NCBI RefSeq assembly: GCF_030817655.1
Contig: NZ_JAUSZM010000003.1
Location: forward strand, 7,874,001 to 7,938,000
Source of the DNA: Streptomyces sp. V4I2
GTDB taxonomy: Bacteria; Actinomycetota; Actinomycetes; Streptomycetales; Streptomycetaceae
DNA length: 64,000 bases
Direction: 5' to 3'
Part shown: piece after piece, positions 44,515-52,754 of the stretch
How positions within the stretch are numbered: position 1 is the first letter of the stretch
How the letters are laid out: each line of letters starts with the position of its first letter
The notes under the pieces: generated by a model
Told to the model about the DNA's origin: nothing
What the model saw: the letters and a program-made list of their open reading frames with translations, nothing else
Database searches by the model: none
Made by a program: the position numbers and the translations under genes

Positions 44515-45444
44515 CTATTGGCGATCCTTATCCCCGCCGGGGGACCCGTCGAAGGTGGTGATCAGTTCGAGGAACAGATCGTGCACCGCCAGGGCGGGTT
44601 CCGAAAGGGGCTGATTGTCCGACGTCACCACGGAAAGCTTGACCTGGATGACGGGATCCACGATGCGGCGTACGGACAGGGAGCGGACGTTGAGGATGGC
44701 GCGCGCCGCCGACCAGGGCAGGACCGTGGCGCCGAGGTCCGCGTCCACGGCGTTGACGAGCGTCAACGCGGATTCGACCTCGCCCACCACGTGCGGCCTG
44801 AGCGACGCCTGTTGGAAGGCGGCGTCCACCACCTGCCGGATCGTGTGGATCCGGCTGGGGAGCAGCAGGGGCACGCCGGTGAGTTCCTGCAGGCCCACCT
44901 CGCCCTGTCCCGGCGGGGCCGTCGCGCCTGGTGCGCCGATCAGGAACAGGTCCTCCGTGCGCACGGGCTCGAACTGCACACCCCGCAAGGGGCCGGCCCC
45001 GTAGATGAACGCCATGTCCATCCGGCCCGTCATGATCGCTTCACTGATCACGCCGCCGAAGTTCTCGTTGATGTGCAGCAGGATGTCCGGGTAGCGCTCG
45101 CGCACACTCTTCAGGAGTGGCAGCGCGAGCGCCGCGCCCAGGCTGTACGGCGCGAGGCCCACCGACACGCTGCCGGCGGGAGCCCGGCCGGAGACCTCGA
45201 CGGCGGCGTGCGCGAGGTCCACCTGCCGGAGGATCAGCTGGGCGTGCCGGTACAGGGCCCGGCCCGCCTCGGTCGGGGCGACCCCGCGTTTGCTGCGGAT
45301 CAGCAGCTGCTGCCCGAACTGGGTCTCCAGCGCGGACAGTTGCTGGCTGAGCGCGGGCTGCGCGATGTGCAGGATGTCGGCCGCGCGCGTGATGCTCCCC
45401 GCGTCAATGATCTTGATGAACGAGTACAGACGCCTGGTGTCCAT
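44515..45444 (-). CDS. LysR-family transcriptional regulator
   Basis: The product is a 309-residue LysR protein. The N-terminal winged helix-turn-helix is clear (SITRAADILHIAQPALSQQL), followed by the inducer-binding domain (VSVGLAPYSLGAALALPLL onward). It resembles the Nac/Cbl-like type. It is divergent from the pxpABC operon, the usual layout for a LysR activator of the neighbouring operon, and probably also controls the dehydrogenase gene downstream of it. Confidence 0.93.
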   Translation of the reverse strand: MDTRRLYSFIKIIDAGSITRAADILHIAQPALSQQLSALETQFGQQLLIRSKRGVAPTEAGRALYRHAQLILRQVDLAHAAVEVSGRAPAGSVSVGLAPYSLGAALALPLLKSVRERYPDILLHINENFGGVISEAIMTGRMDMAFIYGAGPLRGVQFEPVRTEDLFLIGAPGATAPPGQGEVGLQELTGVPLLLPSRIHTIRQVVDAAFQQASLRPHVVGEVESALTLVNAVDADLGATVLPWSAARAILNVRSLSVRRIVDPVIQVKLSVVTSDNQPLSEPALAVHDLFLELITTFDGSPGGDKDRQ

Positions 45445-45796
45445 GCGGGGCCTTCCACGGGGAGAGGAGCCTCATCGTAGGGAGGGGCCACCCTGAAGCA
45501 CAGTCCCGGCGAGCCTCGGGTGTGAGGCGGGTCATAACCGTTCGCGATAACGCCAGACCGAACGCATATTGGCGATCACACGAGCACGAGATTAAGTTGA
45601 GCGGAACATCCACACCGGAAACCGCCCGACAAAGTCGAAGTGAATCGGTTCCCGCGGATGTCGAAGTGAATCGTTCCCGCGGGTTACGTCTGCCCGCGAC
45701 CGTCGTTTTGTGTCCGAGAACTGCGGATCCTTTTTCGCCGAATATCACGAAGACGTGATGGCATCTCCTTCCCCGCATTTCCTCCCGGAGGACGTC
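45445..45796. promoter_or_regulatory. Divergent control region between lysR and pxpA
   Basis: This 352-bp region is less GC-rich than its surroundings (45530-45620) and should hold both promoters and the LysR sites. It contains a direct repeat of GTCGAAGTGAATCG plus TTCCCGCGG, at 45634-45657 and 45660-45682. Confidence 0.6.
45634..45682. repeat. Two direct repeats in the lysR-pxpA control region
   Basis: GTCGAAGTGAATCG(G)TTCCCGCGG occurs twice; the second copy lacks one G. The copies are spaced by 2 bp, about two and a half helical turns start to start. Confidence 0.9.
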
Positions 45797-46579
45797 ATGA
45801 CCCATTTGGTTGATCTCGTCGCCGATCTCGGCGAGGGATTCGGCGCCTACACCATGGGCGACGACCAAGCCCTCCTGGAGATGCTGACGTCCGCCAATGT
45901 CGCCTGCGGGTTCCACGCCGGTGATCCGCGCATCATGGATGACACCGTCCGGACGTGCGTGGAGAAGCAGGTCGCCGTGGGCGCCCATCCGAGCTTCCCC
46001 GACCTGGTCGGCTTCGGCCGCCGCGCGATGGACCTCGCCCCGGAGGAGGTCCGTACGGACGTGCTGTACCAGATCGGTGCCCTCCAGGCGTTCGCCGTCG
46101 CGCACGGCACCCGGGTGCAGCACGTCGCCCCGCACGGACGCCTGGGCAACCTGGTCGCCGTACGCGCCGACTACGCGCGTGCCGTCGTGGACGCCGTCGC
46201 CTCCTTGGACGAGTCGCTGATCATCCTCGCCCAGGACGGTGAGCTCGCCGACGCCGCCCGGGCCCGCGGACTGCGCGTGGGCATCGTCGGCATCGCCGAC
46301 CGCGCCTACCGCGACGACGGGACCCTCGTCCCGCGCTCCGAGCCCGGAGCGGTGATCCACGACCCCGATGAGGTCGCCCGGCGGACACTGCGCATGGTCA
46401 CCGAGGGGGTCATCCGCAGCGTCGACGGCACGGACGTCCCGGTCGCCTGCGACACCGTCCTGCTGCACGGAGACAGCCCCGGAGCGATCGCGCTGGCCGG
46501 CCGCATCCGCGAGCAACTCCTCGCCGCCGGTGTCGGGATCACCTCGCTCGACAATGTGCTGAGCGGTAAGGGCGTCTGA
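45797..46579 (+). CDS. pxpA: 5-oxoprolinase subunit A (LamB/YcsF family)
   Basis: This 260-residue protein belongs to the LamB/YcsF family, the A subunit of the ATP-dependent 5-oxoprolinase PxpABC, which opens 5-oxoproline to glutamate. The family signature is clear: DLVADLGEGFGAYTMGDDQA at the start, NVACGFHAGDPRIM, VGAHPSFPD, and HVAPHGRLGN, where most members have KPHGALYN. ATG 45797 is chosen because GGAGGA lies just upstream. It is the first gene of the island operon. The changed HGRLGN motif may alter the substrate range. Confidence 0.92.
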   Translation: MTHLVDLVADLGEGFGAYTMGDDQALLEMLTSANVACGFHAGDPRIMDDTVRTCVEKQVAVGAHPSFPDLVGFGRRAMDLAPEEVRTDVLYQIGALQAFAVAHGTRVQHVAPHGRLGNLVAVRADYARAVVDAVASLDESLIILAQDGELADAARARGLRVGIVGIADRAYRDDGTLVPRSEPGAVIHDPDEVARRTLRMVTEGVIRSVDGTDVPVACDTVLLHGDSPGAIALAGRIREQLLAAGVGITSLDNVLSGKGV

Positions 46580-46580
46580 C

Positions 46581-47348
46581 ATGAACGGCCCTGACCTGCC
46601 TGACCTGAACGGCCCTGACCTGAACGGCCCTGACATGAATGGCAACGTCACGATCACGGACTGCGGTGACTCCGCCCTGGTCGCCAAAGCCATCGGCCTG
46701 GACGTCGAAGACGCCTGGCGGCTCGTTCACGCCCTGGCCGACGCCCTGGACGCCGTCCGACTCAGCGGAGTCCACGACGTGGTGCCCACCTACGACGCCC
46801 TGCTCGTGGAGTTCGACTGCACCCGCACCGACCACGACACCGTCAGGCGGGTCCTGTCGCACGAGGCCGCCCGCCTCGGGCCGAATCCGGCGCGGACGAC
46901 ACCTCCCCGACGCTTCGTCGTCCCCGTCGTCTACGGCGGCGAGTACGGGCCCGATCTGCCCGAAGTCGCCCGTCAACTCGGCCTGACCGAGAGCGAGGTC
47001 GTCGCCCTCCACTCCGGGTCCGATCTCACCGTGCGCTGCCTCGGCGCGCCCGCGGGGGCGCCGATGACGGACGGGCCGCCCTTCCCCACTCCGGTGCCGC
47101 GGCTGGCGTCGCCCCGCACCCGCGTCGATCCCGGCTCGGTCGCCGTCGCCGGCCGGCAGGCCGTCATCTGCCCGATGCCCTCGCCCGGCGGATGGCCGCT
47201 CCTCGGGCGCACCCCCGTGCGCGTCCTGGACCTCCATCGCGACCCGATCACCGCCTACCAGCCCGGGGACACCTTCCGCTTCGTTCCCATCACGCCCGAC
47301 GAGTGGGACGACCACGCCGGCACGCCCCTGGCGGCGTGTCATGGCTGA
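46581..47348 (+). CDS. pxpB: 5-oxoprolinase subunit B (KipI family)
   Basis: This 255-residue KipI-type protein is the PxpB subunit. Core blocks are TDCGDSALVAKA near the start, VVPTYDALLVEFD, FVVPVVYGGEYGPDLPEVA and GWPLLGRTPVRVLDL. The N-terminus is unusual: it begins with a tandem peptide of NGPDL units encoded by a 15-bp repeat. A second ATG at 46635, after the repeat, would give a normal-length protein. It starts 1 bp after pxpA, and pxpC overlaps its end by 8 nt. Confidence 0.9.
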   Translation: MNGPDLPDLNGPDLNGPDMNGNVTITDCGDSALVAKAIGLDVEDAWRLVHALADALDAVRLSGVHDVVPTYDALLVEFDCTRTDHDTVRRVLSHEAARLGPNPARTTPPRRFVVPVVYGGEYGPDLPEVARQLGLTESEVVALHSGSDLTVRCLGAPAGAPMTDGPPFPTPVPRLASPRTRVDPGSVAVAGRQAVICPMPSPGGWPLLGRTPVRVLDLHRDPITAYQPGDTFRFVPITPDEWDDHAGTPLAACHG

Positions 47349-48327
47349 CACCCTCACGATCCGTACCGCGGGCATCGTCACCGTGCAGGACCTCGGCCGT
47401 GTCGGCCGCTCCCGCTACGGTCTGCCCGCGGGCGGAGCCGCCGACCAGCATTCGGCGCGCGTCGCCAACGTACTGTGCGGCAACGACGACCGCGCCCCGC
47501 TGCTGGAGATCACGGCTCTCGACTTCGCGTGCGTTCCCTCCGGCGACATCCTCATCGCCGTGACTGGCGCCCCCGCCGACGTGACCGTCGGGGGAGTGGT
47601 CCGCCCGCAGTGGGAACCGGTCCCCGTGCGGGCCGGCGAGACCATCCGTGTCACCGGCATCCGGCGAGGGCTGCGCGTCTACCTGGCCGTGCTCGGCTCG
47701 TTCGCAGCGGACTACCTTCAGGGCAGCTGCGCTCCCGACACCGTCCTGGGATTCGGCCCCGCCCTGCGGGGCGGCGACGAACTCGTGCTGCGCACGTCCT
47801 GCCCGCCCATCGACCACCCCTTCTCACGGATCCCGCTGTTCCGCCTGAACGCCCCCGTCCTCCCGTTCCCCACCACCTGGATCATCGACGTCACCGACGG
47901 CCCTGACCGGGCCGAGTTCGGAGACACCGGACGACGCCTGTTCGACGCCCCCTTCACCGTCAGCCCTCGAAGCAACCACATCGGTCTGCGGCTGCAGGGC
48001 GACGTGCCCCGCCGGGTCACCAAGGGCGAGGTCCTCTCCCGCGGCGTCCCCATCGGTGCCGTCGAAGTGCCGGCAGGGGACGAACTCCTCGTACTGCACC
48101 GCGGCCGCGGCGTCACAGCCGGCTACCCCGTGCTCGCCGTCGTCACCGCCACCGGTCTGTCCGCCCTGGGGCAGGTGCGCCCCGGGCAGACCATCCGCTT
48201 CCGCCACCGCACCCTCGACCAGGCGGTCGCCGCCCATCGCACCCAGCGAGGCGCCGTCGACGCACTGAGAACCCGCGTCCGCACGGCCTTCGACGCCCTG
48301 CGCATTCGCGCTCCCCTCGGCAGCTGA
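47341..48327 (+). CDS. pxpC: 5-oxoprolinase subunit C (KipA/biotin-dependent carboxyltransferase-like)
   Basis: This 328-residue protein of the KipA family is PxpC. Motifs are TVQDLGRVGRSRYGLPAGGA, AARVANVL-like residues, GDELLVLHRGRGVTAGYPVL and VRPGQTIRFR. With PxpA and PxpB it forms the ATP-dependent lactam-opening enzyme. It overlaps pxpB, which is consistent with a fixed subunit ratio. The transporter gene follows after 87 bp. Confidence 0.92.
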   Translation: MADTLTIRTAGIVTVQDLGRVGRSRYGLPAGGAADQHSARVANVLCGNDDRAPLLEITALDFACVPSGDILIAVTGAPADVTVGGVVRPQWEPVPVRAGETIRVTGIRRGLRVYLAVLGSFAADYLQGSCAPDTVLGFGPALRGGDELVLRTSCPPIDHPFSRIPLFRLNAPVLPFPTTWIIDVTDGPDRAEFGDTGRRLFDAPFTVSPRSNHIGLRLQGDVPRRVTKGEVLSRGVPIGAVEVPAGDELLVLHRGRGVTAGYPVLAVVTATGLSALGQVRPGQTIRFRHRTLDQAVAAHRTQRGAVDALRTRVRTAFDALRIRAPLGS

Positions 48328-48414
48328 TCCCCGCACCCGCGCAGCAGCCCCCTTCGCCCGCCCGCACGGAGCCGAACGCCCCTCGTCCCCAGCCTGCCCC
48401 CAGACAGGAGAGCC

Positions 48415-49725
48415 ATGAGCACCGTGGCCGCTCAACCGGTACCCAACACCGTCGACCCCAGAACAGCCCGAAAGGTGACCCTCGCGGGATGCGTCGGCAT
48501 CTTCGCCGAGCTCTACGACAACGGCATCTTCGGCTTCATGGCCGGAACGCTCGCCGCCGTCTTCTTCCCCGGCTCCGAAAACGCCATCCAACTCGTCTTC
48601 CTCGGCTACGCCGTCTCCTTCTTCTTCCGCCCCCTCGGCGGCATCATCTGCGGCCACCTCGGCGACCGCATCGGACGCCAGCGGATGCTGGTCTTCGTCA
48701 TCCTGCTCATCAGCGTCGCCACCGCGGCCATCGGCGTCCTGCCGACCTACGCGAGCATCGGTATCGCCGCACCCGTCCTGCTGATCCTGCTGCGCGTCGC
48801 CCAGGGCTTCTCCGTCGGCGGTGAGGCGTCCGGCGCCATGAGCTTCCTCGCCGAGCACGCCCCCGAGGGCAAGCGCGGCCTCTACACCAGCTACGCCCAG
48901 ATCGCGTCGTTCCTCTCGCTGCTCACCGGCACGCTGATCGCCGCCGCCATGACCAGCGGACTCGGCACCGAACGCATGGAGTCCTGGGGCTGGCGCATCC
49001 CGTTCCTGCTCGCCGTGCCGCTCGGCATCACCGGCATCTACATTCGCAAGCGCATCAGCGACACGCCCAACTTCACGCGCCTGAAGGAAGAGGGCGGGCT
49101 GTCCAAGAACCCCCTCAAGGAGGCGTTCACCTCCGCCGAGCACCGCCGCGCCATGCTGCTGGCCCTGTTCATCCCCCTGATGAACGGCTCCGGGTACTAC
49201 GTCCTCTTCAGCTACATGCCCACCTTCATGAGCAGCGAGCTGGACTTCTCCAAGGTCCAGGGCCTCCTCGTCACGGCCTCCAGCCTGGTCGCGATCTGTA
49301 TCGCCATCCCCTACATGGGCCGCCTCTCCGACCGGGTCGGGCGCAAGAAGGTCATCGCCGGTGCCGCGATCACCATGGCCGTCGTCGGCGTCCCCTGTTA
49401 CCTCCTGATCGGCACCGGCAACGTCGCCCTCGCCGTCATCGGCGCCTGCCTCATGGCCGTCGTGTTCGCCGGGCACACGGGCGTCATCCACATCCTGCTC
49501 GTCGAACTCTTCCCCACCCGCGTGCGCTACTCCGCCTACGGCCTGGGCTACAACGTCTCCGCCGCACTCTTCGGCGGCACGGCCCCGCTGCTGATGACCT
49601 ACCTCATCGACCGCACGGGCAACGTCAACATGCCGGCCTTCTACGCCGTCGTCACCGCAGTCGGCACGCTCATCGCCGTGTCCCGGGTGAAGGACCGTGC
49701 GCACCTGCCCCTGCGCGACGCCTGA
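48415..49725 (+). CDS. MFS permease, metabolite:H+ symporter (MHS) type
   Basis: The product is a 436-residue 12-segment MFS carrier. Cytoplasmic signatures are GHLGDRIGRQRMLV between segments 2 and 3 and GRLSDRVGRKKVI between 8 and 9, plus RVAQGFSVGGEASGA in segment 4, all typical of the MHS group (proline/betaine, shikimate, citrate or alpha-ketoglutarate porters). It probably imports the substrate of the pxpABC enzyme. The start follows CAGGAG. Confidence 0.92.
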   Translation: MSTVAAQPVPNTVDPRTARKVTLAGCVGIFAELYDNGIFGFMAGTLAAVFFPGSENAIQLVFLGYAVSFFFRPLGGIICGHLGDRIGRQRMLVFVILLISVATAAIGVLPTYASIGIAAPVLLILLRVAQGFSVGGEASGAMSFLAEHAPEGKRGLYTSYAQIASFLSLLTGTLIAAAMTSGLGTERMESWGWRIPFLLAVPLGITGIYIRKRISDTPNFTRLKEEGGLSKNPLKEAFTSAEHRRAMLLALFIPLMNGSGYYVLFSYMPTFMSSELDFSKVQGLLVTASSLVAICIAIPYMGRLSDRVGRKKVIAGAAITMAVVGVPCYLLIGTGNVALAVIGACLMAVVFAGHTGVIHILLVELFPTRVRYSAYGLGYNVSAALFGGTAPLLMTYLIDRTGNVNMPAFYAVVTAVGTLIAVSRVKDRAHLPLRDA

Positions 49726-49772
49726 CAGACATACGCGCACCCGCACGCCCCCACATCAAGGAGCACTTCAGC

Positions 49773-50516
49773 ATGCCCATCTCCGACTACAGGACGGCCC
49801 TCGTCACCGGAGCGTCGACCGGCATCGGAGCCGTGGTCGTCGAGCGACTGGCCAAGCGCGGCCTCGAAGTTCACGCGGTGGCGCGTAACGCCGAACGGCT
49901 CGACGCCCTCGCCCGCGACACCGGCTGCATCCCGCACGCCGTCGACATCACCGACACCGAGGCGCTCACCGCCGCCCTGGACGGCCTGGAGATCGACGTC
50001 CTCGTCAACAACGCCGGCGTCTCGCGCACCGGCAACATCCTGACCGCCGACGAATTCGCCGTCGACGAGCAGGTCGCCGTCAACATCCAGGCGGTCCTGC
50101 ACCTGGTCCGCCTGCTCATGCCCGGCATGGTCGAGCGCGACCTCGGCCACATCGTCAACATCAGCTCCATCGCCGGCGTCTACAACTTCGGCGGCAACAC
50201 CATCTACCACGCCACCAAGGCGGCCGTGCACACACTCTCCCGCCAGCTGCGGGTCGACGGCTACGGCCGCCGGGTCCGCGTCAGCGAGATCTGCCCGGGC
50301 CGTGTGGAGACGGAGATCTTCGGCCGCCTGCTCGGCGACATGGAGGAGGCCCAGCGGCAGTTCTACGACGGCTACGAGTCCCTCAAGCCCGAGGACATCG
50401 CCGACGCCATCGAGTTCGCCGTGGACGCGCCCCGGCACGTCAACATCGGCCACATCGAGATCCTGCCCACCTTCCAGGTCCCCGGCGGCCTGAACTTCGA
50501 ACGCCGGGAGGGCTGA
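49773..50516 (+). CDS. Short-chain dehydrogenase/reductase
   Basis: This 247-residue classical SDR has the cofactor motif TGASTGIGA, NNAG at residues about 78-81, the catalytic Ser in NISSIAG and Tyr/Lys in YHATKAA. The closest general look is to YdfG-type enzymes acting on 3-hydroxy acids. AAGGAG lies before the ATG. In the island it could oxidise or reduce a hydroxyl group of the amino acid substrate. Confidence 0.92.
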   Translation: MPISDYRTALVTGASTGIGAVVVERLAKRGLEVHAVARNAERLDALARDTGCIPHAVDITDTEALTAALDGLEIDVLVNNAGVSRTGNILTADEFAVDEQVAVNIQAVLHLVRLLMPGMVERDLGHIVNISSIAGVYNFGGNTIYHATKAAVHTLSRQLRVDGYGRRVRVSEICPGRVETEIFGRLLGDMEEAQRQFYDGYESLKPEDIADAIEFAVDAPRHVNIGHIEILPTFQVPGGLNFERREG

Positions 50517-50520
50517 GCAC

Positions 50521-51735
50521 ATGAACACATCAGAGCGCGTACGCCGTATCAACCCCTCGCCCAGCACGGCGGCGGCGCAGCGCGTGCGCGAACTCAAGAG
50601 CCAGGGGCTCACCATCCTCGACCTGACCGTGGGCGAGCCCGACTTCGACACCCCCGACCACGTCAAGGCCGCCGCGATCCGGGCCATCGAGGCGGGCGAG
50701 ACCAAGTACACACCCGTGAACGGCACCCCGCGACTGCGCTCTGCGATCGCCGGGAAACTCCGCGGGCGCCACGGGCTGGAATGCACCGACGCGCAGATCA
50801 CGGTCGGCGGCGGAGCCAAGCAGGTCATCTTCCTCGCCCTGATGGCCACCCTGGACGAAGGGGACGAGGTCATCGTCCCCGCCCCGTACTGGGTGTCCTA
50901 TCCGGACATGGTCCGCGCGAACGACGGCACGCCGGTCGTCGTCGACTGCCCCGAGACGGACGGCTTCAAGCTGACTTCGGAGCGGCTCAGGGTGGCGATC
51001 ACCGCACAAACGCGCTGGGTCGTCCTCAACACCCCCGGCAACCCGACCGGATCCGCCTACTCCGCCGCCGAACTGCGCGCGCTCGCCCAGGTGTTGCTGG
51101 AGCACCCGCACGTACGCGTCCTCACCGACGAGATCTACGACGAGATCTGGTACGGCGACCAGGACGCCCCGTCCCTGGCAGCCGCCGAACCCCGCCTGGC
51201 CGACCGGGTGTTCCTCACCAACGGGGTCTCCAAGACGTACGCGATGACCGGGTGGCGCATCGGATACGGAGTGGGCCCGACGGACCTGGTGACCGCGATC
51301 AACACGCTGCAGTCCCAGACCTCCTCCTGTCCCTCCTCCGTCAGCCAGGCCGCCGCTGCCGCCGCGCTCACGGGACCGCAGGACTTCGTCCGCGAGACCG
51401 TGCGCGTCTACCGCGCACGCCGCGACGCCACCGTGAAACTCGTCAACGACATTCCACAGCTCAGCTGCACCGTCCCCGACGGGGGCTTCTACCTCCTGGT
51501 GAACTGCCACGACGCCATCGGGCAGCTCACACCGTCGGGAAGCCGGATACAGAACGACGAGGACTTCGCCCGCTACCTGCTCGACAGCCGGCAGGTAGCG
51601 GTGATCCACGGAGCCGCGTACGGCGCACCCGGCTACTTCCGCATCTCGTTCGCCACGTCCACGGACGTCCTCACCGAGGCGTGCGCGCGCATCGCGACGG
51701 CCTGCGCCGACCTCTCCTCCCCTCCCTCCGCCTGA
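50521..51735 (+). CDS. Class I/II PLP aminotransferase (aspartate aminotransferase-like)
   Basis: The product is a 404-residue fold-type I aminotransferase. PLP contacts are in GGGAKQVIF, NTPGNPTGSAYS and TDEIYDEIWY, and the Schiff-base Lys is in GVSKTYAMTGWRIGYG. The C-terminal substrate Arg is in YFRISFATS. The gene starts 4 bp after the SDR gene. It would convert the glutamate-like product of the oxoprolinase to a 2-oxo acid. Confidence 0.93.
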   Translation: MNTSERVRRINPSPSTAAAQRVRELKSQGLTILDLTVGEPDFDTPDHVKAAAIRAIEAGETKYTPVNGTPRLRSAIAGKLRGRHGLECTDAQITVGGGAKQVIFLALMATLDEGDEVIVPAPYWVSYPDMVRANDGTPVVVDCPETDGFKLTSERLRVAITAQTRWVVLNTPGNPTGSAYSAAELRALAQVLLEHPHVRVLTDEIYDEIWYGDQDAPSLAAAEPRLADRVFLTNGVSKTYAMTGWRIGYGVGPTDLVTAINTLQSQTSSCPSSVSQAAAAAALTGPQDFVRETVRVYRARRDATVKLVNDIPQLSCTVPDGGFYLLVNCHDAIGQLTPSGSRIQNDEDFARYLLDSRQVAVIHGAAYGAPGYFRISFATSTDVLTEACARIATACADLSSPPSA

Positions 51736-51744
51736 AAGGTCGTC

Positions 51745-52419
51745 ATGATCCGCGTCAGCACGAAGTTCGAGCGGCCGGACGCCGCCCTCGTCGAGCAGCT
51801 GCGTGCCTTCTCCTCGGCCACCATCCACGAGGCACAGGGCCGGCTCGGGGCGCTGGACTCGGCCATCAAGCCGGTCGACCACCGCATGTCCCTGTGCGGC
51901 CCCGCCTTCACGGTCCAGTGCGCACCGCGCGACAACCTGATGCTGCAGACCGCCATCGCCTACGCCCGCCCGGGGGACGTCGTCGTCGTGTCCGCCGGCG
52001 CCTACGAGGAGGCGGGCTCCTTCGGAGACGTCCTCGCCAACGCCTGCCAGGCCAAGGGACTCGGCGGCCTGATCACCGACACGGGCGTCCGGGACACCGA
52101 GGACCTGCGCGCCCTGGGATTCCCCGTCTTCTCCCGCAGCGTGTCCATCAAGGGCACGGTCAAGGAGACCGTCGGACCGATGTGCGAGCCGGTCACCATC
52201 GGCGGCGTACTCGTCCGCCCCGGCGACGTGATGCGGGCCGACGCCGACGGCGTGGTCGTCGTCCGCCGCGAGGACGCCGCCGAGGTGGTCGCCGCCTCAC
52301 AGGAGCGGGTCGACACCGAGGCCGGCTACATCTCCGCGTATCGGGCGGGCAAGACCGTCATCGACATCTGCAATCTCGCGCCGCTTCTCGCGTCGAAGGG
52401 GCTGGTGGTCGAGGACTAG
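51745..52419 (+). CDS. RraA-like 4-hydroxy-4-methyl-2-oxoglutarate/4-carboxy-4-hydroxy-2-oxoadipate aldolase
   Basis: This 224-residue protein has the RraA/HMG-aldolase fold. It keeps the metal-site Arg-Asp pair in GGLITDTGVRDTEDLRALG, with the acidic residues that follow, as in true class II pyruvate aldolases; RraA proper lacks them. The segment GDVMRADADGVVVV is also conserved. It would cleave a 4-hydroxy-2-oxo acid to pyruvate plus another oxo acid. It is the last complete island gene, 10 bp after the aminotransferase gene. Confidence 0.87.
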   Translation: MIRVSTKFERPDAALVEQLRAFSSATIHEAQGRLGALDSAIKPVDHRMSLCGPAFTVQCAPRDNLMLQTAIAYARPGDVVVVSAGAYEEAGSFGDVLANACQAKGLGGLITDTGVRDTEDLRALGFPVFSRSVSIKGTVKETVGPMCEPVTIGGVLVRPGDVMRADADGVVVVRREDAAEVVAASQERVDTEAGYISAYRAGKTVIDICNLAPLLASKGLVVED

Positions 52420-52576
52420 TGACACTGCTCAGGGCAACGCCGGAAGGGTAGCGTCTCGTGCTATTCGTCGGATTGTGACGCTCATCTGACGCTCCGCCCA
52501 CCCGAAACCGTGCACACCAGGCTGAGAAAGACCACTTGACCTCCAGGTTTCTCTGTCTGCTGCCCCGCAGACATGA
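52420..52576. other. Right end of the island, non-coding
   Basis: About 157 bp with no gene. A short hairpin GTCTGC-TGCCCC-GCAGAC (52555-52572) ends right before the attR-like repeat. Confidence 0.55.
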
Positions 52577-52638
52577 TTCCGATGACGCATTACATGGAGT
52601 GCGTGGCGATTCTGGAGCCCGCAGCGAAAGGCCTCTGA
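52577..52638 (+). repeat. attR-like direct repeat of the methyltransferase gene end
   Basis: Reading in the gene's frame gives FPMTH-type text: PMTHYMECVAILEPAAKGL then TGA, versus PMTHHMECVAILEPAAKGL in the intact gene. No upstream coding frame remains. The sequence past the TGA continues into a terminator. Confidence 0.85.
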
Positions 52639-52664
52639 CGCTTCGCTTCCTCCGGTTCGTCAGT

Positions 52665-52699
52665 GATGCGGCCGGTCGCCGGGAGGGACCGGCCGCATC
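52665..52699 (+). terminator. Terminator next to the attR-like repeat, likely once the methyltransferase gene's own
   Basis: A perfect 13-bp inverted repeat (GATGCGGCCGGTC/GACCGGCCGCATC) with a 9-nt loop begins 27 bp after the relic TGA. Most of it is repeated in the tandem copy that follows. Confidence 0.8.
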
Positions 52700-52743
52700 C
52701 ATGACGGGCCGGTCGCCGGGAGGGACCGGCCGCATCCATGACG
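52670..52743. repeat. 37-bp tandem duplication of a terminator arm
   Basis: Two exact 37-bp copies (52670-52706 and 52707-52743), starting GGCCGGTCGCCGGG, duplicate most of the terminator. Confidence 0.92.
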
Positions 52744-52754
52744 GGGTGGTCGGA

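Larger units (their letters stand above)
42854..52576. mobile_element. Genomic island integrated at the 3' end of the RNA methyltransferase gene
   Basis: About 9.7 kb lie between two copies of the methyltransferase gene end. The left part holds an ISL3 transposase relic; the rest is one regulator and nine catabolic or transport genes. No integrase, relaxase or replication gene is inside, so the element is either a cargo remnant whose integrase was lost or it was mobilised in trans. Gene-end duplication without disruption is typical of tyrosine-recombinase islands. Confidence 0.7.

Noticed and set aside
42854..52576. Composite transposon flanked by insertion sequences
   Set aside because: Only one short ISL3 relic is present at the left and none at the right; the gene-end duplication explains the borders better.
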